Shown here: piece after piece, positions 45,235 to 57,654 of the stretch
How positions within the stretch are numbered: the stretch's first letter is position 1
Layout: every line of letters starts with the position of its first letter
From: Urophycis tenuis
Lineage: Eukaryota > Chordata > Actinopteri > Gadiformes > Phycidae
NCBI GenBank assembly: GCA_036785325.1
Contig: JAXIVH010000006.1
Coordinates: 7,528,620 to 7,592,619, forward strand
Length of the DNA: 64,000 bases
Reading direction: 5' to 3'
The notes under the pieces: generated by a model
Seen by the model: the letters and a program-made list of their open reading frames with translations, nothing else
The model's database searches: none
Told to the model about the DNA's origin: nothing
Translations under genes and position numbers: made by a program

Positions 45235-48200
45235 GTTGTTGTTGTTGTTGTTGCTGTTGTTGTTTCTACTAATATTAATAATATTCATATTATAGAAAGA
45301 TGACATAAGATAACCCAATATTATTGCAAAGACGTAGGCCTATTACGACACTACAAGGCGCAATTCAAGAACATCTTCTGTGTTATTGCTTTTAAAATGT
45401 TCCCGGTGTGTGTCAATTTTCAATATCAATTTATGCGTAATGTGTGCATAAACCATTGGTCACGCTTCATTCTCCAGGTGTTGTGAGCATAATTAAGGAC
45501 ATGTATGCCTATCATGCTGTATGTTGTCGAATGATTGAAGTCTATAGTTCATTTCACTTATGAGTTAACAATATTGAATGCAACTAACTTATGTTACGGC
45601 GCATACTGTTTCCCAGGAACGCCGATGAGTCAGTTTAAATGAATGTGTTTGATGAGAACGGAAATTATTCGGGATGAATGACTCTTCTCTGTTGAGGTGT
45701 GTCAATCAATAACGACTTTTATGCCCCTGCTGTCAAGCAGGAGCTCAGTCCGTGGTTATGAAGCCTCAGCGTTGAACGCGGAACGTGTCAGTGGTCGCTC
45801 GCACTTCCTGCTCTCCACTTTGAAAAACAAACTCACGTGGAGTTGGTTGTTATTCTAAGCCCGCTATCTTTAGAGAGGGGGGGGGGGGGGGGGTGACTTG
45901 GATGATTACCGAGGCAATCAGACACGTGGATATAGGGTATACACTTTAAGTGGCAGTAAGCTTGTGATTAGACGAGGTGTTCAATATTTCCATTGGATCA
46001 GTCAACCCATAGCCTATTTAGTATTGTATCAGTGATTGCATTGGATCCGTGAACCTATGTTGTTGGTCTCGTTGTGGCATTATGAAAGAACAAAAAAAAA
46101 CAATAGCACATTCATATGTGGGCCAGATTTGGGTCACGTGTCTTTCACGTGAACTGCGAGTTATTTCAAGCGATTAAATATTAATATAACTCCGTACAAT
46201 CGGTGACAATCTATGCGCATGTCATATTTATTTTAGACACTGCGCATTTCCCCCCAATGCGCGGTCCCGTGGTGGACCTCGCGTCCGTGGTGTGTGAGTG
46301 ACGATTCTCGAGTGCTCTTCTTCACTCGACTGCCTTCGGTGACGTCGTCGAGTGGAAGTTGTTTGCTACAGAAGGAGCCGCGCTGCGCCGCATCTCCACC
46401 CGTAGCGAAGTAATAAATACAGTCCAAAGCGTGGTCACGTGGCATGCCTCTCAGAGCCCCGTGCGACGCGTGATTCCCAGACCCGCCTTCCCACCCGCTC
46501 CTCTCTGCCCGCCGCCCGCTGTGACGGAAGGGGGAGCCTGGTCAGTGGGTCAGCAGTTTCATGTATTACCTCTCGTCACGTTTCCCCGCCTCATGCCACT
46601 GAAAGCAAACGCTTGCTTGGATAATAGCCACAATTGATGTGGTTTTATGTCCCATGAATCGTAACACACATGATCAGTTATTAAAGGGCAGCACACCAAG
46701 ATGACACGGAGGGGCAATTCATTATGATCTGGACACTGTGTTCAGACAGAGGATGGTTGAGAAAGAGAAGGGCTGCTCTTGTGGGCTTAGCCGACGCGGC
46801 CGCAGCTGTACTCAGCATATTCAGAATGGGTAGATATGAAATCCAATGCAGTGCATTTGGGCTAATCTCAAATGATTGTAATTGTGTGTGGCAGTTGCAG
46901 AGCTTGATGCAGCATCCATTTGAGGACACGAGAATACTGTTATATCACGTTCCATTGTGTTTGACCTACTTTCACAATCTGGGAGTTAATTATCTCTGCA
47001 AAACTTGAGCGAATCGTTTTCCGCACAGTACCAATCTGCATCCATATCATTTGACATAAAACAGTTATAAAAGCACAGCCTGCAGGTGATTTTGTGGACG
47101 AAGTTGCTTCTTACCCAATACCCCTTTGAAAAGGGAGTCACGTGGAGTTAGTTGTTATTCTAAGTGCGTTAACTTTGGGAAAACAACTCAACTTGGATTG
47201 TTGCCAAGGCAATTACAGAAGTGGATAAGGACATTAAGGTTAACAACAAGGGCATGTACCATATCAGTTATCTCAAACTCTTAACAGTGACTAATTTACT
47301 ACAATTAATGTGAATAATGATAATTATCCCATTCATTTGCCAATAAGGCTGTGATGCAGGACTCCCATATATAGCATGGCAGGGTAGCCTGTAGACAACT
47401 CAAAGGTAAACACACACTAAAGCCACAGCTTTGCATGGCTTTCTCTCGTGGACTGGGGCAGGAGACCAAGTGGACGGTGGGTGGAGAGTAGAGGCGGGGT
47501 GGATGGGTGAGGAGGTAGGAGGTGGGGGGGGGGGGGCTGTTATGCCTGCAAAGTTCTCCCCGCTCACGTTTCTCTGAATGCCTAGTCCATAGCAGATTAG
47601 TGCCCGCACGAGTGGCTAGGATCACCACAGGCTTTCAGGGGGCTGTCTGTGTTGACCTGGATTTCTAACAGGCCCCGAAGAGAGCGCGCTGCAGCACAGG
47701 CTTCCACACGCAACACAACTCTCCCTGCATGGCATGCCCAAACAAAAGCACTAACTCATCCCTGGCATTAATATTCACGTCAATAGTAGTGGGCCTACCA
47801 GGGAGCGACGTGCCCACAAGTGGAACTATTCATCAGTTTCGTCGCGGCTGTTTGACAGAGGACAACCTATTCCCCCTTGTTGTTGTTTGTTTGTGACCCT
47901 CGACATCAGTTGTGTAAACTGCACCGCCATGAGCTGTAAGATGATAGATTCAATAATTGACAGGGTTTACGGGACAGTGGCCTCAGAGGCCATTCATAAA
48001 TAACCACTGTGTGATCGTTCAGACAAAACAATGTGTTCCCTAAATGACTGGCACAGCCATGGCCGCTGCTTGAAAACAGGCTAAGCTAAAGGGCTGCCTC
48101 CGTTTGGCCCTATCTGTGGCGCGGGTGAGTCAACAAATCCAGCAACACGTGCCACAAGCTGGCTGCTGGATTATCACGCACTCGGGCTAGCCAAATACCT

Positions 48201-51200
48201 TGGGCCGCAAAGGACGACTCACAGCAACAGATGGAATGGAGCTGTAGGCTTCTGTGCATACCAATTAGGGATTCAGTTGTTATATAGTGTTTAAATACAT
48301 TTTAATACATAAAGTAACACGAGTAAGTAAGACGTGGATAAAGGGCCTATAGGTCCATCGGCGAGCCTTATTTCATGTGCGTGCACGTCCTGCTAACAAC
48401 TTAATACGTATTGGATATGGGATAGCCTTTGTCTTAGCCCGTTGCTAACAACGTGACTGTCAGCGTTGTAATGTTGCCGGGTGACCCAGTGGAGAATGCG
48501 GCCAGCGGCGCGGCCTCCTTGGGGGGGGGGGGGCGCGTCCCAAGCGCGCGCGCGCCCGCGTGTCCTAACGTTGTGTATTCCTACACGAGACTCTCTGTAA
48601 CCGTATCAGAGGGCCATGTGAGTCGGTGGTCAGGTGTCGAGCGGTTAGCTGGGCACGTCGCCAGGCGAGCGGCGAGGGCTATTATTGGAGCGGAGGAGGT
48701 GGACACGTGAGGGGAGGCCGTGTCTTCAGCCGCGAGTTAATGCATGACTGCGGAGCGCAGGGCGGACGTTAACCTGCTCTATGTCAAAACAACACGTCAT
48801 TAAACGAAAAAAAATCGAAACATTTTTAAATAGCATATATTGTGCTAGCAATCTAGCACTAAATGCCTGTAGTGGTAGATCGGCGTCAGTCTAAATGCCG
48901 CATTAGCATGACGCAGTCGCGCGCGTGCCAAATGAGCCCTACTCTGTTGCTGAGCTACCGACTGTATTTTTAGCGCCCTGCACTACATCCGCTCCAGCGC
49001 CCAAAGATGTCTAGGCAGGGCTGCATAATCCTATAGCTTAGCATTACTACGGTGCTTCGCTGAGGCGCGCGGAGAATGAGTCACATTACGTCACATCGCG
49101 GCCACTTTAGGTGTGAACAATGTCTGCCGAATGTCAAATGGACATCGAAATATTAATAATGTAAATCATAATACACCATAAGTTCAATAAGCTTAACGCA
49201 AGCTTATTGTTCCTCTAAACGCAACATGTATAAGAAACATGATGCACACCTGCAAACAGGGGATTCAATGCTGTGTTGTTTGTTGTTTTCCCTGCAGGAG
49301 GCGGAGGGGTGATCCTGTACGCGGGCTCCTCGGGCAGCTCCAGCCCCAGCCCTGGCAGCCCGTCCAGCGGGTACCAGACCCAGTCCCCCTCATGCCAGTC
49401 GCAGCCCTCGTCTCCGGAGGTCACCTTCACGGAGATCGGGGCGCTGAGGCAGAGGCCGCCGGGCTGCGCCGCCACCGCCACCGCCTCCGCCGCCGCCTCA
49501 TCATCCTCCAAGCTGGTGTTCCAGTTCCCCGAGGTGTACGGGGCGGCGGCCACGCCCCCACACACCTACACACACCCCGGCGCCAGGAAGAGGCCCTGCA
49601 CCTTCTCCGGAACGTTCACCAGTGAGTACTCCTCGCCGGCCCCAAGTGTTATCTCTGCCCACAGCCAACTGTTGTGTCGTGTGATGGATTTCTTTCTTGT
49701 GAATATCTGACGACTGTATCTGACCTACCGGTCCGTTTACACTCTCTTCTCAGAGACCGGGGGGATGGTTTTGCTGTGCAAAGTGTGTGGCGACATCGCG
49801 TCCGGCTTCCACTACGGCGTGCACGCCTGCGAGGGCTGCAAGGTAATCCCCCCCCGATCACTAAACATAAGCCTTTTGTGTCATTTAAAACGTCTGATCC
49901 CCGATCTCCACCGTCTACTACTGTATGAGGCGTGCTGAGCGACATGCTAACCCCCCCCCCCCCACCTTCAAGTCACTGTAACACCTGCTTTGGATGAAGG
50001 TGGCGCGGTGTGACGAGAAAGTGATCGCACACGTCATGGGACGTGTTTATGGCAGGTGTTCTTAAAGCACCCCCATGTTCTATGCTTAAGCTCGGATGGC
50101 CTCAGTGGGAATCAAAACCCTCAACACCGGTCGTGTTAACGCCCGGCTGTACCAACCGAGCTGCACAGGACCAGTGTTCACTGCACATGGCTTTGGCATG
50201 AGGCGTGACTCCACTTAACGCAGTCTTTCCCTTTCCCAGGGCTTCTTCCGCCGCAGCATCCAGCAGAACATCAACTACAAGATGTGCGTGAAGAACGAAA
50301 ACTGTCTCATCATGCGCATGAACCGCAACCGCTGCCAGCACTGCCGCTTTAAGAAGTGCCTCTCGGTGGGCATGTCTCGAGACGGTGAGGCGCGTCTTGA
50401 CACATTTCCACACGCCGCAGAGGGACGCGCGGGCCACTCTGTCACCATGCCACAGTGATCTGATTAGCAAACCCAACGGGGAAATGGTGAAACTCATTGA
50501 GTGCCGCCTCCCGTAATGTAGGTCTCCGCGCGGAATATGGTGAATACAGAACGCAACGTGGGAAGCCTTTTGAGGTCATGGTGCCAGTGGCGCAGTCACC
50601 TGCTGCTGCGCTGCCACCACCACCACCCTGTCCTCCTCCTCCTCCTCCCTTGAGGAGGAAGGGGGGGGGGGGGGGGGGGGTTATTTTCGCGGACAGGTCG
50701 TTGACTCACTATCGAAACCTTCGCCTCGCTTCGGGAACTTTCAAAACGTCTTTCCTTCGCCCTTTGCGGGATATCGCTTCCCTTCACGTTGTCTCCGTAG
50801 TCTCGATACATTCCCTGCACCACGGTCTGCAGTGCCATGTTCTCATAACCCCCCCCCCCCCCCCCCCCGCCTCCTCATGCATCCCTCCCAGACAGTGATT
50901 TATTAGAGTAGGAGGCACAGAGTCCCCGAAGCTATCCGTCATCTGGAAAACTGCAGCAAACACAGAAATTATTTTGGGAAATTGGAACAGGGTCAACTTG
51001 ATTACCTTGCGTATGCCCTTACAGCATCTTACTGCAATTAAGGGTGGATACAGTAACAATTAAGATTAGTAGAAAAACACAAAACATGCACGAACACAGC
51101 AGGAGAGTTCACAAGCACACTCACATCGCCTGGTTTTTAGCCCTGACTCCAGAACATTGATTGATCACCTGTCATCATAGATTAAGAAAGGCATCCAGCT

Positions 51201-54200
51201 GGGCTGGCCCAGAAAAGTGGTGCAGCGCTGGGCCCATAGCATCCACAAACCATACCATGACCTACTTGGTGTTGTAGTGTTCATCTGAATGCGTGTCTAT
51301 GTAGCTGTACTCTACAATGCTCTACAAAGTCTAATCTATCGAGGAGGATATTATTTCTGCATTAACTCAACACTTTCGACGCACAGAGAAAGTAAGGCAG
51401 CAGGCTAAATCGGGTCACACGGGACGGCTCAATGTGAGACCAAACATAAACCTGGACCACCTGAGAGAAGGCTCTTAAAAGAAGTAGTACCACAAGCACC
51501 ACAACCTAGAAACCTCTTTCACAATGTTGTAGTCATTGTGAAAACAGGAAAACCGCATTTAACTGCCTGTAGCCCACATTAGATAGTACACCCTGATTTC
51601 ACACGAGGATGCTGTGCAAATTTGCTTCACACGTATTGAAACAACTCTGGTAACAGGAAGCAAAGTGTGCCACTATGCCAACTGGCACACTGTTAAGTTT
51701 GCCAATTGGGAGCACATTTTGTGTGAAAGCTACAGATTTGATGCGTTTTAATGTAGTTTTTACAGTATATTTCTATATTATATTATATTACATAATATTT
51801 TATAAAATTATATGATATTTTTTTTATATATTGCATATTATATATTATATGATAGTACATATATTTAATGCAAGACATGAGGACAACTGCCTGTCATTGA
51901 ATCATTTCCTGTGGAGAGTTGACTCACTACTAGTATTTGTTAATCAATACTTCAGCCTATGATTTCCTTTCCATTATTTCAGTGTTACTTCTTTATTCAA
52001 CACTACAATCACAACATTGCACCTTTTCTTGTTCATGTCTTCACAAAAAGTCTATTTTGTCCAATATGCAACCTTTTTAATCCCATGGGGTAAGATGCAT
52101 ATTACAGTAGCACATATCTCCCCTCTCCTGAGCTTAACCTGCAACATGTTCAGCAACATAAGCCATCCTCCTCTCTGCCCTCCTCTCTATCACCTCTACA
52201 TATCTTTTCTACCACACTCTGTCTCATCTGGTGTTCTTGCAGAGTCCAAACGCTCGTGCTCCCTTTTTGTGATCTTGGTGCATGTGATATCAAACTCGCG
52301 GTGCCCCACTGCCCTACTTACAAACTGAGTGAGGCAGTGGGAGAGATTGAAAGAGAAAAGGCTGAGGCCGATGCTGGCATCAGGACCTATAAATAACTGT
52401 TCCAGCTGATGGCTGCTCACAGAAGGAGGGGAGGGGGGATGGAGGTACAGTTATGGAGCAAGCAAGAGTACAGCTTTACACTTGCTGACACTCCTCTCGA
52501 AATCCATCAATGTTGAAAGAGAATTCATAACTCCTTGACGCCTTCTAGGTGAATGTGTGTTTAGTAGGTAAATGCGTAATGCAGTGATGTTAGCATCCAC
52601 AACATGCTTATTCTGCGCTCCTTGGCTCTATCTGTCCCTAGCTGTCCGTTTCGGCCGTATCCCCAAGAGAGAGAAGCAACGTCTCCTGGATGAGATGCAG
52701 AGCTACATGAACAGCCTGAACGAGTCCTCCACCATGGACATGGACTCTTCTCCAGCGGGGGACAAGGGCCCCAGCCCCAGAGACTGCAACTCTAATGAGG
52801 CCATCGGGGCCATCTCTAGGGCATACCGGGACATCTTCACAAGCACGAGCCAGGGGAGAGCCGCTAAGAGGGCCAGCGTGTCCACCAACAGCAACCAGTC
52901 CCCCGTTTCCCAGGACGCGAAATACCCCCGGGTGTCCTCCTCCAGCCATCCACACTGCACGCTGGCTTACCAGTCTTGCCCCATCACTTGCCCCCCCGCT
53001 AACGACAACAGCCAATCAACATTCTCCATTGTGGACAACGGTCGCTATAACTCATCAGTGTCACCCGACCTGCATCAGCCTGAGCCCACAACCCAAAGAG
53101 ACAGCTGTGTCAATCACAACCACTTCCCAGCAGCAGCCCCAGTTCAGCCCTCCTGCCCATGGAAGTTGGCTCAAGGATCTAAAGTTCTTGTAAGTGCATT
53201 GATCCATTTATTAATAATTAAGAATTCTATCTCATGGCCATGTGCAGTATCTTTCTGATGTATCTATTTGAGGATTGCTATGAAGGTTGTAAACGTTGTT
53301 TATCTTTTGTTTTTCCACAAAGGCCTGTCCTCTGAATGCGTATCCTGTATCAGGGCCAGAGTGCACCAGCCAGCAGGTATGGGAGTCCTTCTCCCATGTG
53401 TTCACTCCTGCTGTCAAGGAGGTGGTAGAGTTTGCCAAGGGTATCCCAGGGTTTAAAGAGCTCAGCAAACAAGACCAAGTCATGCTGCTGAAATCAGGCA
53501 CCTTCCAGGTAATTCGCATTACGGGATGCTGTTTATGATGGCTGCTAGAGAGCATTTTGGGCCATTGTTTTTTTTGGTTAATCTGCTTATCTTGTAATGT
53601 GTGGATATGTTCTATGCTCTACCACCAAATTTAGCATTTTGGAGGACATTAACAATTTCTATGTCTACGTTTGAGTCATATCAAATGATTGACTACAGTG
53701 ATCAATGACACTGCTGGGGAACAATTGCAACACTATTGTACGTACATTGATGAGCGTGCTCTTGTGTGTTCCGACCCGTTAGGTTCTCATGGTGAGGTTC
53801 TGTACATTGTTCAACGCTGAGGAGCGCACCGTCACCTTCCTGAACGGCCAGACATACCCGCTCGCCACTCTCCGCGCCCTGGGCATGGGCACCCTACTGG
53901 ACGCCATGTTTGAGTTCAGCGAGAAGCTGGGCGCTCTGGGCCTGGAAGCCGACGAGATGGCCCTCTTCATGGCCGTGGTCCTTGTCTCTGCAGGTAGGAG
54001 GAGCCCTAAAATCCGACACGCTACATCTTTGTGTATGCTATTACCTCTTAGTGTATGCCTGGATGTATGTACATTTATGTATATTTTTATATTTCTTTAT
54101 GCATATTTTTGTATATTGTATATCATGGGTTTATATTATATATTTATATATTCTAACACTCTACTATACGTAGAGTGTCTGTCTCTTCTTTCTTTTTTTC

Positions 54201-54607
54201 CCTGGAGTATTGTAACAAATGCAATTTCCCTCAGGGATCATTAAAGTATGTCTGTCTGTCTGTCTGTCTGTGTGTCTCAGCCAAAGACAGCAATACAGTG
54301 TACCGTGTTGTTTATCGATGACGTGCGGAGCCGAAGATGTTCTCTCCGGCTTTTATCATTCACGGTCCAAAAATCTCAACGTCACGCGTGTGTCGCCGCC
54401 TCTCTCTCAGATCGCTCGGGCGTCTCCGACGTGGGCACCGTGGAGCAGCTCCAGGAGAGCCTGATCCGCGCCCTGCGCTCCCTGATCGCCCGCAGACACC
54501 CCGGGGACGGAGGCCTCTTCCCCAAGCTGCTGCTGCGCCTGCCGGACCTGCGCACCCTCAACAACCTGCACTCAGACAAACTGTTGGCCCTCCACATTGA
54601 CCCCTGA
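45135..54607 (+). CDS. nr1d4: nr1d4-type Rev-erb nuclear receptor (NR1D family)
   Basis: Eight coding exons: 45135-45156, 49298-49621, 49754-49842, 50240-50384, 52642-53189, 53323-53508, 53783-53993 and 54411-54607. All phases agree and give 573 residues. The N-terminus has the Rev-erb signature GGVILYAGSSGSSSPSPGSP. Residues 124-193 are the DNA-binding domain (CKVCGDIASGFHYGVHACEG; P box EGCKG; GMSRD). VRFGRIPKREKQR follows, then a Ser-rich hinge and a ligand-binding domain ending LRTLNNLHSDKLL with no AF-2 helix, as in all Rev-erbs. Cys378 and His562 align with the haem ligands of NR1D1. Rev-erbs are haem-sensing repressors of the circadian clock and metabolism that bind RORE sites and recruit NCoR. 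Mammals have only NR1D1 and NR1D2; synteny with rarg supports the third, fish-retained paralogue. CACGTG sites and a RORE in intron 1 suggest clock control. The family is certain; the paralogue number rests on synteny. Confidence 0.92.
45171..45265 (+). repeat. (ATT)n(GTT)n microsatellite beside a splice donor
   Basis: About 20 ATT units followed by about ten GTT units begin 14 bases after the donor of nr1d4 exon 1 (45157). Confidence 0.95.
45816..45936 (+). repeat. E-box module, copy A of a duplication
   Basis: Shares with 47122-47230 the run from CTTTGAAAA through TCACGTGGAGTT, GTTGTTATTCTAAG, ACTTGGATGATT/GATTGTTGCC and AGGCAAT to GTGGATA. This copy has two E-boxes (45834 and 45923) and a poly-G insertion of about 16 bases. 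Confidence 0.75.
46135..46151. promoter_or_regulatory. Tandem CACGTG E-boxes, five-base spacer
   Basis: CACGTG at 46135-46140 and again at 46146-46151, separated by TCTTT. Paired E-boxes with a short spacer are a hallmark of strong CLOCK:BMAL1 targets, although the best-known spacing is six or seven bases. Confidence 0.55.
46962..46972 (-). promoter_or_regulatory. RORE / Rev-erb response element
   Basis: The minus strand reads AAAGTAGGTCA, a full match to the RORE consensus (A/T)A(A/T)NT(A/G)GGTCA, in nr1d4 intron 1. This would allow activation by ROR and feedback repression by Rev-erb proteins, including this gene's own product. A near match (CAAGTAGGTCA) is at 51258-51268, minus strand, in intron 4. 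Confidence 0.55.
47122..47230 (+). repeat. E-box module, copy B of a duplication
   Basis: Second copy of the module at 45816-45936, 1.3 kb downstream in the same intron. The first E-box is kept (47139) while the second is changed from CACGTGG to GAAGTGG. Confidence 0.75.
50385..52641 (+). other. nr1d4 intron 4
   Basis: No exon seen. It contains a poly-G run at about 50659, a poly-C run at about 50849, an AT-rich stretch near 51770-51860 and one RORE-like site (51258-51268, minus strand). Confidence 0.6.
54010..54275 (+). mobile_element. LINE 3' tail remnant with (CTGT)n
   Basis: AT-rich sequence with TATATATTT runs is followed by TTGTAACAAATGCAATTTCC, then CTCAGGGATCATTAAAGTA and a (TGTC)n tract. 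This arrangement is a common 3' tail of fish non-LTR elements. It lies in nr1d4 intron 7. Family not determined. Confidence 0.55.
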
Positions 54608-55990
54608 GTGGGCCATGTGTGTGCACGGTGCACAGCCACACACACACACGCACACGCACACAGACACATGGATGTGGGACATTCACTCACACACATGATA
54701 CATGACTGATCATTATAGACTCATTGTCCCAAGCTGTGGAGTTTCATGGAAGAAGTCACAGAAGGGAAGGAGAACATGTTTCAGACACAAGCACACACAC
54801 GCACACACACACACACACACACACTGCATACTGTAGTCTCATGATGAACATGTACTAGGACCATGAATCAATGCTTAAGGGGGAAAAAAATCTTTTAGAC
54901 AGATTTATTACCAACTTTCCAGTTAAACAGACATTTGACTTAACTTAATAAGTGACTCCATTCTCCTATTCATCAACAGACCTTCTTTAGACCACCTGTT
55001 TAAGTCATGATTTAGATGGACCATTAAAAGACATATTTTCCTTTGCGTGGTTAAAGGAAGGGACCGTGTATATAATGTATAGATTAATTTGATATATTAA
55101 GGTCATTGCCATTATTTCACTGAACATAACATATATATTAGTATTTGTCAGAATCACATCACTTTGTCACCAATATACAATATAATTCCTTTTATATTTA
55201 ACAATGAAGCTTACATTTCACAACTTACCTGCAGCTAGTTAAGAACTTCCAGTTTTAATCATATTAAACTCTTATTGCTCAAAGGGTTGTATCAACATTA
55301 TTGTATTGCAACTGAAATCACAAGCTGTATAAGATACTCTATGCATGATGGATTTGTATGTATTTTGTTCCCTGTAAATATGTTTCTCTAATGTGTATAT
55401 ATTAATTGAAATGATCTGCAGGATCATGATGAGTTTAGAGTAAAGGGGGATGATTGACATGGCTTTGCTGTACAAGAAGGGTTTGGCACTGGAGAATGAA
55501 TGTTCAGTAGGGGGCCTAAGAGAGCTCAGATCTTCCTGCTGTTAGGTTATCAACCAGCATAATACAAAAAAAAAAATCACCAGCACTCGCTTTACATGCA
55601 ACCTTCCCTCTGCCCCCAACGTTTGTCATACAAACACAAATATATATTTTGAGAGTGAGTGATGATGTGTAGTCTCTCACTGCTTGCGTGTTATGATTAA
55701 AAAAAAGTTTGGGCACATGTACATTTGTAAATCTTCCTGCATAGAAATTATAAAAAGATGTTATTATGAATATTTTGTCTTTTTGTTGTCTATTCAGTCA
55801 AATTAAAGAATATTTGAAAGATCCATTTTTAGATATGACAGATTTTGTATATATTACTAGTAGATCAATGTGTAGGAGATTGGAAAAATTATGAAAATAT
55901 TAAAATATTTAGTGACGTTTGATAATGTTAGCACATCTTAGTGGCACATGTAAGCCTCTGTTTCGGTATGAATAATAAAGTGTGGAAGGA
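54608..55990 (+). other. nr1d4: nr1d4 3' UTR
   Basis: AT-rich sequence after the stop codon, with CA tracts at 54640-54663 and 54789-54823. A canonical AATAAA at 55974-55979 is the best candidate for the poly-A signal, which would give a 3' UTR of about 1.4 kb. Several ATTTA-type motifs suggest an unstable message, as expected for a clock transcript (inference). Confidence 0.55.
55974..55979 (+). terminator. Candidate poly-A signal of nr1d4
   Basis: AATAAA followed within about 20 bases by G/T-richer sequence, after a long AT-rich UTR. Confidence 0.5.
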
Positions 55991-56373
55991 AAGCTTCCTA
56001 AAGCATGGAAAGAAGCAGTGGTGGAGCCAGTACCGAAACAGTGAGAGGAAGTTCCACCACTTGGTACTTTGATATGTTAAAATTCATACGCAGTATTGAC
56101 GCAGTATTGAAGAGTCTAGTCTCATGAATCAATCAGGCAACATCTAGGTTATGAAACTTTAAGATGAACACATTTACAAAAAAACATAACTAAAGGAAAC
56201 CAGATTGATGTAAACTGAATTCAGATGAACAGAAACCAAACGTTTAGTGAAGAGCAGGAAGAAAATCAAATTGTAGAGCGAATGGGATGATAACGTTTTT
56301 ATAACATCCAAAAAGAGATTGGAAAGACAAGGAACGCAGGCTGATGCAGGGAGGAGGAAACAGCAATAACAAG

Positions 56374-57316
56374 GATGAGAATTGGGCGTGCAAGATTAAA
56401 TAGTCGATTATTTATTGTAAAGAAGCTTCCAAACAGGAGGTGTGATCGTTGTCAGACAACAGTGGGACGGGCCAGAGAGAGCAATCACTCCCACAACTCA
56501 ACTCACTGCCTTCTTCAGAAGTTCTCTAACGATGCTATCGTTGGCCTCATGCGGGACGTGGATGACAGAGCGTACAGAGGACTTGTACAGGATTTCATGG
56601 ACTGGTGCTTGTGGAACCGCCCCCCTGATCAACACAGGGAAAACCGAGGAGCTGGTGGTGGATTTCTGCAGACACCCTCATCCATACACCCCGGTGAACA
56701 TCCAGGGAACATACATAGAGATGGTGACCTCCTACAGGTAGCTGGGTGTTCACTTGAACAATAAACTGGTCTGGACGCATAACTCTGCTGCACTTTATAA
56801 GAAGGCCAAGAGCATACTCTATCTGCTGAGGAAGCTCAGGTGCTTTGGAGGGCCGGGACCACTGCTGAAGTCCCTCTATGACTCTGTGGTGGCATCAGCC
56901 CTTTTTTATGGAGTAGTCTGCTGGAGCAGTGGCATCTCTGCTACTGACAGGAAGACAAGCTGATCAAGAAGGCCAGCTCTATCTTGGGCTGCCCACTCAA
57001 CTCAGTGCAGGTGGTGGGAGAGAGGAGGGTAATAACTAAGCTGTCATCACTGCTGGTGAAGGACTCCCACCCCCTGCAGGTCACTCGTACATCTCTGGGC
57101 AGCTCCTTCAGTGGCAGACTGTTGCACCCCAAGTGTGTGAAGAATTTAATCAGCTCTGCTCACAATAACAACACACTGGACATTACACCCTTCAATTTCA
57201 TCTAATTTCAGGTCACTGTACAATATTCATTTATTTTTTAATATTTTTTATACCTCATTGTTTTTTTTCGTTTTTTTCTTTATCTCTTTCTATAATATAA
57301 TATAATATAATATAGT
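56374..57316 (+). mobile_element. Dead LINE (non-LTR retrotransposon), RT C-terminal part
   Basis: Fragments in several frames match the C-terminal part of fish LINE ORF2. Examples are a degenerate region around GLMRDVDDRAYRGLVQDFMDW, then LVWTHNSAALYKKAKSILYL, LRKLRCFGG, SLYDSVVASALFYGVVCWSS, and a post-RT tail to about 57205. The frame changes at least three times, so it is inactive. An ATATA-type microsatellite tail (57292-57316) closes it. It resembles L2/jockey-like families, and the 5' part is missing, as usual for 5'-truncated insertions. It sits between nr1d4 and mfsd5 in the sense direction. Confidence 0.85.
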
Positions 57317-57384
57317 CAGTTAGTTTGGTTAATTTCTTTTGGGTCTTTGGTATCTAAAGAAGGAACCAGGTTTCATACTCCTGC

Positions 57385-57654
57385 TCAGACGATGGCGGTA
57401 ACGAGCCGAAAAGTTGTTTGTTTATCTATTTCAAAAGCTCAAAGGGGAACAAGGAAGGAGAAAGAAGAAGAAGAAGAGAACGAGCAGGGAGAGGAAGACG
57501 CGCCCCCTTTTGGACGATCAACGAAAAACCCGGAAATACAACGTCGTTTTGAAAAGCAATGTTGAAAGCAGTGATGACAGTAATTTGTGTTGTTGGCAAT
57601 GTGTGATCTGTCACAGTGCTTCTGCAGAAACATTGGAAGACTGCTAATCGAAAT
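57385..57654 (+). other. mfsd5: mfsd5 probable 5' UTR exon and promoter
   Basis: A donor (AATG then GTGAGT) at 57654 pairs with the acceptor CCCCACAG at 58039, 80 bases before the mfsd5 start. ACGATGGCGGTAAC at about 57388 resembles a YY1 initiator element. Two upstream ORFs are visible: one from about 57391 to 57565 (57 residues, Glu-rich), and one whose ATG (57652-57654) is the last codon of this exon and which stops at 58055-58057 after splicing. Confidence 0.5.

Larger units (their letters stand above)
45157..49297 (+). other. nr1d4 intron 1: candidate regulatory region
   Basis: This 4.1-kb intron contains no exon but has eight perfect CACGTG E-boxes (45834, 45923, 46135, 46146, 46436, 47139, 48146, 48704), one perfect RORE (46962-46972, minus strand) and a duplicated ~110-base module. 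Around 46230-46560 and 48470-48790 it is GC-rich. In mammals the Rev-erb alpha gene is regulated from promoter and intron sites by CLOCK:BMAL1 and by ROR/Rev-erb; the same arrangement is inferred here. Confidence 0.6.

Noticed and set aside
56375..57205. Four ORFs of 60-130 residues
   Set aside because: They are frame-shifted pieces of one LINE reverse-transcriptase C-terminus, not cellular genes.
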